Source: Aquabacterium sp.
GTDB lineage: Bacteria; Pseudomonadota; Gammaproteobacteria; Burkholderiales; Burkholderiaceae_C
Length of the DNA: 56,371 bases
NCBI RefSeq assembly: GCF_016195855.1
Contig: NZ_JACPYU010000026.1
Coordinates: 1 to 56,371, forward strand
Reading direction: 5' to 3'
This document shows positions 53,392 through 56,371 of this stretch, one piece after another. How positions within the stretch are numbered: position 1 is the first letter of the stretch; every line of letters starts with the position of its first letter. Made by a program: the position numbers and the translations under genes. The notes under the pieces are model-generated. The model was not told the DNA's origin, made no database searches, and was given only the letters and a program-made list of their open reading frames with translations.

Positions 53392-54918
53392 ATGCCCATC
53401 AAGCCTCCTCGCCGCCCCGTCGTGTCCTCGGCCACCGGCCGCCCCTCGGGATCCCGCGAGTCGGGTGATCCGCGCTCGGCGCGATCTGGTCGCCCTGCAG
53501 GGCCGTCCGGCCCCGCTGGCCAGTCAGCAGATCGCCCCCGCGCCACGGCCCCGGTGCTCGCGGCTGACCGCCCTGCCGCGCTCTACCTGTCGTGTGCCGC
53601 AGGCGTCGAGCCCCTGCTGGCCGCCGAGGTTGGTCGCATCGTCGACAACCGCGCGCTGGTCAACGAATCCCGCGGTGGTATCGAAGTGCTGCCTTCGCCG
53701 CAACTGCGCACCCCGCAAGAGCGCCTGGCAGCCTTGGCCGACTTCGCCATGCGCCTCAACCTGGAAAGCCGCCTTGCGCAGCGCGTACTTTGGCGCGTCG
53801 CCTCGCGCGTCTACCGCCACGAGGACGACATCTACCACCTGGGTCGCACCGTCAACTGGTCGGAGTGGATCACGCCGCGCAACACCATCCGCGTCGACGT
53901 CACCTCGCGCCGCAGCCACCTGCAAAGCCTCAACTTCGCCGCCCTGCGCGTCAAGGACGCCGTCTGTGACGACATGCGCGACCGCTTCGGCGAGCGCCCC
54001 GACGTCGACACCCGCTTCCCTGATCTGAGCCTGGTCCTCTACATGGACGACATGGAGGCCGTGCTTTACGTCGACACCTCCGGCGAGGCCTTGTTCAAGC
54101 GCGGTTGGCGCGAAGACACTGGCGAGGCGCCCCTGAAAGAAACCCTGGCCGCCGCCATGCTGGCCGCCGCCGACTGGCAGGGCCGCCCCGAAGACGGCGC
54201 CTTGCTTGATCCCTGCTGTGGCGCCGGCACCATCCCCATCGAGGCGGCCCAGATCGCCTGCGGCATCGCCCCGGGCCTGCAGCGCCGCTTCGCTTTCGAA
54301 AAGCTGCTGCCATTCCGTCCGCATCTGGCTGCCTGGCAGGCCATCAAGCAAGCCGCTCGTGATCGCCAGCATCCACCGCGTGTGGCCATCTATGCCGGCG
54401 ACGTGGCCTTCCGCATGACCGACTTCGCCACCCGCAACGCCGAGCGTGCCGGCGTGCGCCAGTACATCGAATTCAAAACGGCGGACGCCCTGCAGCGCCC
54501 CGTCCCCTGCGAGCGCGGTGTGCTCATGTTCAACCCGCCCTACGGCGAGCGCATCGACACCAAAGGCTCCGCGCGCAACGCCTACCGCGCTCGTTCCGAA
54601 TCCGAGGATGGTGAGCCCTACGAGCCCCAGGTCCGCGCCGGCCGCGAGCAGTTCCAGGACGAAGAGGCTGCGACCTTCTTCCAGCGCTTGTCATCGCACT
54701 GGAAGAAGCAATACACCGGCTGGACAGCCTGGATCCTCAGCCCTGACATGAAGCTGCCCGGCGCCATGCGCCTGAAAGAAAGCCGCCGCGTCGTGATGTT
54801 CAACGGCCCGATTGAATGCCGCTTGTTCCGATTCGATCTGGTGGCCGGTGGCAACCGCCGCGCGCCCGCTGCCGGGGCGGATGCACCCACCTCGCCTGCG
54901 CCATCCGACGAAAGCTGA
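53392..54918 (+). CDS. THUMP-domain RNA guanine-N2 methyltransferase (RlmL N-half type)
   Basis: 508 residues from ATG 53392. Basic, Pro/Ser-rich start (to about 55), a THUMP domain (about 70-180), then a SAM-dependent methyltransferase with the FNPPYGER catalytic motif and LLDPCCGAGTIPIEAAQIACG. Corresponds to the N-terminal half of RlmL (m2G2445 of 23S rRNA); the RlmK half of the Escherichia coli protein is missing, as is normal outside gammaproteobacteria. The exact target is uncertain. It starts 29 bases after the DUF599 gene. Confidence 0.88.
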   Translation: MPIKPPRRPVVSSATGRPSGSRESGDPRSARSGRPAGPSGPAGQSADRPRATAPVLAADRPAALYLSCAAGVEPLLAAEVGRIVDNRALVNESRGGIEVLPSPQLRTPQERLAALADFAMRLNLESRLAQRVLWRVASRVYRHEDDIYHLGRTVNWSEWITPRNTIRVDVTSRRSHLQSLNFAALRVKDAVCDDMRDRFGERPDVDTRFPDLSLVLYMDDMEAVLYVDTSGEALFKRGWREDTGEAPLKETLAAAMLAAADWQGRPEDGALLDPCCGAGTIPIEAAQIACGIAPGLQRRFAFEKLLPFRPHLAAWQAIKQAARDRQHPPRVAIYAGDVAFRMTDFATRNAERAGVRQYIEFKTADALQRPVPCERGVLMFNPPYGERIDTKGSARNAYRARSESEDGEPYEPQVRAGREQFQDEEAATFFQRLSSHWKKQYTGWTAWILSPDMKLPGAMRLKESRRVVMFNGPIECRLFRFDLVAGGNRRAPAAGADAPTSPAPSDES

Positions 54919-55084
54919 GTGCCGTGTCGGGCGCTTGACGCGCCCCTCATTCCAATTGCGGGTGCCGGGTGCGCTGCCGCGTCGCTCACGCCTTGTTCAG
55001 GGTGCACCCAGGCGCAGGTGCGACTGGAGCCCCATTTCGCCTTGCCCATGGCCGCCAGTCGTGCTTCACGGGCGTGTCTCGCAG

Positions 55085-55879
55085 TCAGGCTTCGCTACCG
55101 GCCTCGTAACCGGTCTCATATAGCGAGGCCATCACACTGAGTGCCGCCAGCGGTGCCGTGTCTGCGCGCAGCACCCTGGCGCCCAGCGTGATGGCCGTCC
55201 AGCCCGCATCCAGCGCCGCCTGTTCCTCCGTGGCCGACAAGCCACCCTCCGGGCCGCTCAAAAACACAAAGCCACCTTCAACCTTGGCTTGCCCCTCGCT
55301 CACCGCTTGAGCCTCCGCGCCAAGCCACTGCCGCAAGCTCACCGCGTCCCGCAAGCTGAGCACACCCTTGCGCGCCTCAGCGTCCCCAGTAGCGACCCGC
55401 AACCAGTTCTGAAGCGTCTGCACCCCGCGAACCTCGGGCACCACCGCGCGCCCTGACTGCTCGCACGCCGAGATGGCCACGGCCTGCCAGTGCGCCACCT
55501 TCTTGGCCGCGCGCTCCCCGTCCAGGCGCAGCACCGAGCGCTCACACACCAGGGGTTGAATCGCATGCACCCCCAACTCCGTTGCCTTTTCGATCAGCGC
55601 ATCCATGCGGTCATTGGCAGGCATACCCATTGCCAGCGTCACCTTGATCGGCAACTCGCGGTCCACGCTCAGCGCTGACTCGATTTCAACCGCCACCTGC
55701 TTGCGCCCCATCTCGGTGACCCGAGCCACGCATTCGCGCCCCAGGCCATCAAACAACTGGATCTGCCCACCCGGCTGCATTCGCAGCACCTGTACATGCC
55801 GAGCTGCGCCTTCTGGCAACTCGCAGACCTCACCAACTTGCAGGGGCAGGGTGTCTCCGACATGAAAACGAGGCAGCAC
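55085..55879 (-). CDS. rsmE: 16S rRNA m3U1498 methyltransferase RsmE
   Basis: 264 residues from GTG 55879, preceded by GAAAGG; the open frame continues to 55975 but adds non-family sequence. N-terminal PUA-like domain LPEGAARHVQVLRMQPGGQIQLFDG, then the SPOUT/RsmE knot with KVTLAMGMPANDRMDALIEKATELGVHAIQPL and FLSGPEGGLSATEEQAALDAGW, where SAM binds. Modifies U1498 of 16S rRNA. Divergent from the rrn operon. Confidence 0.93.
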   Translation of the reverse strand: MLPRFHVGDTLPLQVGEVCELPEGAARHVQVLRMQPGGQIQLFDGLGRECVARVTEMGRKQVAVEIESALSVDRELPIKVTLAMGMPANDRMDALIEKATELGVHAIQPLVCERSVLRLDGERAAKKVAHWQAVAISACEQSGRAVVPEVRGVQTLQNWLRVATGDAEARKGVLSLRDAVSLRQWLGAEAQAVSEGQAKVEGGFVFLSGPEGGLSATEEQAALDAGWTAITLGARVLRADTAPLAALSVMASLYETGYEAGSEA

Positions 55880-56063
55880 GATCAAGAACCTTTCACGATT
55901 GAGCGGTGCGCAGCCGGATGCGGCCACAAGCAATGTGCGCATTGTCCTTGTGTGGGCACCCATTCCCGCCGCCACGCACAGGCAAACACATGCCTTTCCA
56001 ACTGGTTTGAAACTGCTTCGCCCTGGGGCAATCGCATCTTTTCAACTTTTTTCTGACAAACAC

Positions 56064-56093
56064 TTGCGCACCCTGTCAAAAAGGTGCCATAAT
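56064..56093 (+). promoter_or_regulatory. Predicted rRNA promoter
   Basis: TTGCGC (56064-56069) and CATAAT (56088-56093) with an 18-base spacer, preceded by an AT-rich stretch suited to an UP element. It is about 220 bases upstream of the 16S start. Confidence 0.6.
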
Positions 56094-56124
56094 TGCGTTC
56101 TTCGCTGCTCACGACGACAAACAA

Positions 56125-56160
56125 GTTGCTGAGCAAAACAGCGAAAAAGTTCTTTAAAAA
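56125..56160 (+). promoter_or_regulatory. boxB/boxA-like antitermination signals of the rrn leader
   Basis: A small GTTGC-TGA-GCAA hairpin (near 56125-56136) is followed by TTCTTTAAAAA (56150-56160), close to boxA (TGCTCTTTAACAA), the site for NusB/S10. Confidence 0.6.
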
Positions 56161-56180
56161 TTAACAGCCGATAAGCGTGG

Positions 56181-56233
56181 GTGTTTGGAGTAGATCAGCA
56201 GGTTTTAGGACTTGTTGTCTTGAGACCAAACAC
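56181..56233 (+). promoter_or_regulatory. Inverted repeat in the 16S leader
   Basis: GTGTTTGG (56181-56188) pairs with CCAAACAC (56226-56233). It probably belongs to the processing or antitermination structure of the leader. Confidence 0.5.
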
Positions 56234-56316
56234 TCATGGATAGATGAAGAAATGAAATTCACTTGTAGTGAAGTTCACTTCAATTCCGTTTAGTGAGTGA
56301 GTTTTAAACAGAGATT

Positions 56317-56371
56317 GAACTGAAGAGTTTGATCCTGGCTCAGATTGAACGCTGGCGGCATGCCTTACACA
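56317..56371 (+). rRNA. rrs: 16S rRNA, 5' end (partial)
   Basis: The universal 5' sequence GAGTTTGATCCTGGCTCAG begins at 56325, eight bases in from the expected mature end, and continues into ATTGAACGCTGGCGGCATGC, of betaproteobacterial type. The gene runs off the window. Confidence 0.96.

Noticed and set aside
54919..55084. Small gene between the methyltransferase and rsmE
   Set aside because: Only short frames without a ribosome site or recognisable sequence.

Overview
This is GC-rich betaproteobacterial DNA, most likely Burkholderiales (Comamonadaceae/Sphaerotilaceae type). The pointers are the ribosomal-protein sequences, the arginine-rich tail on S3, a lptA-lptB-rpoN block, a 16S rRNA 5' end of betaproteobacterial type, and several families common in that order (DUF3015, DUF4105, GNA1162/DUF4810/CsgG, DUF2214). 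It is ordinary chromosomal sequence: I see no insertion sequence, prophage, CRISPR array or tRNA.

Layout. (1) 1-11071: the end of tuf, then rpsJ closed by a terminator. Next come three non-ribosomal genes (a lipoprotein, a LuxR-type response regulator and a hybrid histidine kinase). The rest of the S10 operon (rplC, rplD, rplW, rplB, rpsS, rplV, rpsC, rplP, rpmC, rpsQ) follows behind its own apparent promoter and ends in a terminator. (2) 11101-13717: a peroxiredoxin, an Mpo1-like membrane protein, and aroG (DAHP synthase) behind a complete transcription attenuator. That attenuator encodes a 24-residue leader peptide with eight consecutive aromatic codons. (3) 13765-20676: a second response regulator/hybrid kinase pair, an MFS permease, CorA, a LysR regulator and an acyltransferase-3 protein. 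(4) 20858-30926: an operon of acyl-CoA dehydrogenase, APH-type kinase, histidine phosphatase, alpha/beta hydrolase and SDR that resembles hydroxyacyl-CoA (levulinate/ACAD10-11 type) catabolism. A nested palindrome overlaps its predicted promoter. A single-domain response regulator, a divergent CHASE-PAS histidine kinase and fadH follow. (5) 31007-39459: an envelope island. A three-gene module (DUF4105 enzyme, small exported protein, divergent beta-barrel) occurs twice in the same order and orientation, followed by the CsgG/DUF4810/GNA1162 lipoprotein operon. (6) 39530-46155: malate synthase G with a divergent LysR gene, a ComEA-like HhH protein with a histone-H1-like tail, a DUF2214 membrane protein, a PsiF-repeat protein, and a Ser/Thr kinase fused to a cyclic-nucleotide-binding-like domain. 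(7) 46334-56371: argS, a SPOR protein, dsbA, lptA, lptB, rpoN, a DUF599 protein, an RlmL-like methyltransferase and rsmE, then the leader and first bases of a 16S rRNA gene.

The strongest items for a second look are the aromatic-amino-acid attenuator of aroG, the tandemly duplicated DUF4105 envelope module (with a terminator hidden inside one signal-peptide coding region), the split S10 operon, and the phosphorylation-linked acyl-CoA catabolic operon with its palindromic operator candidate.
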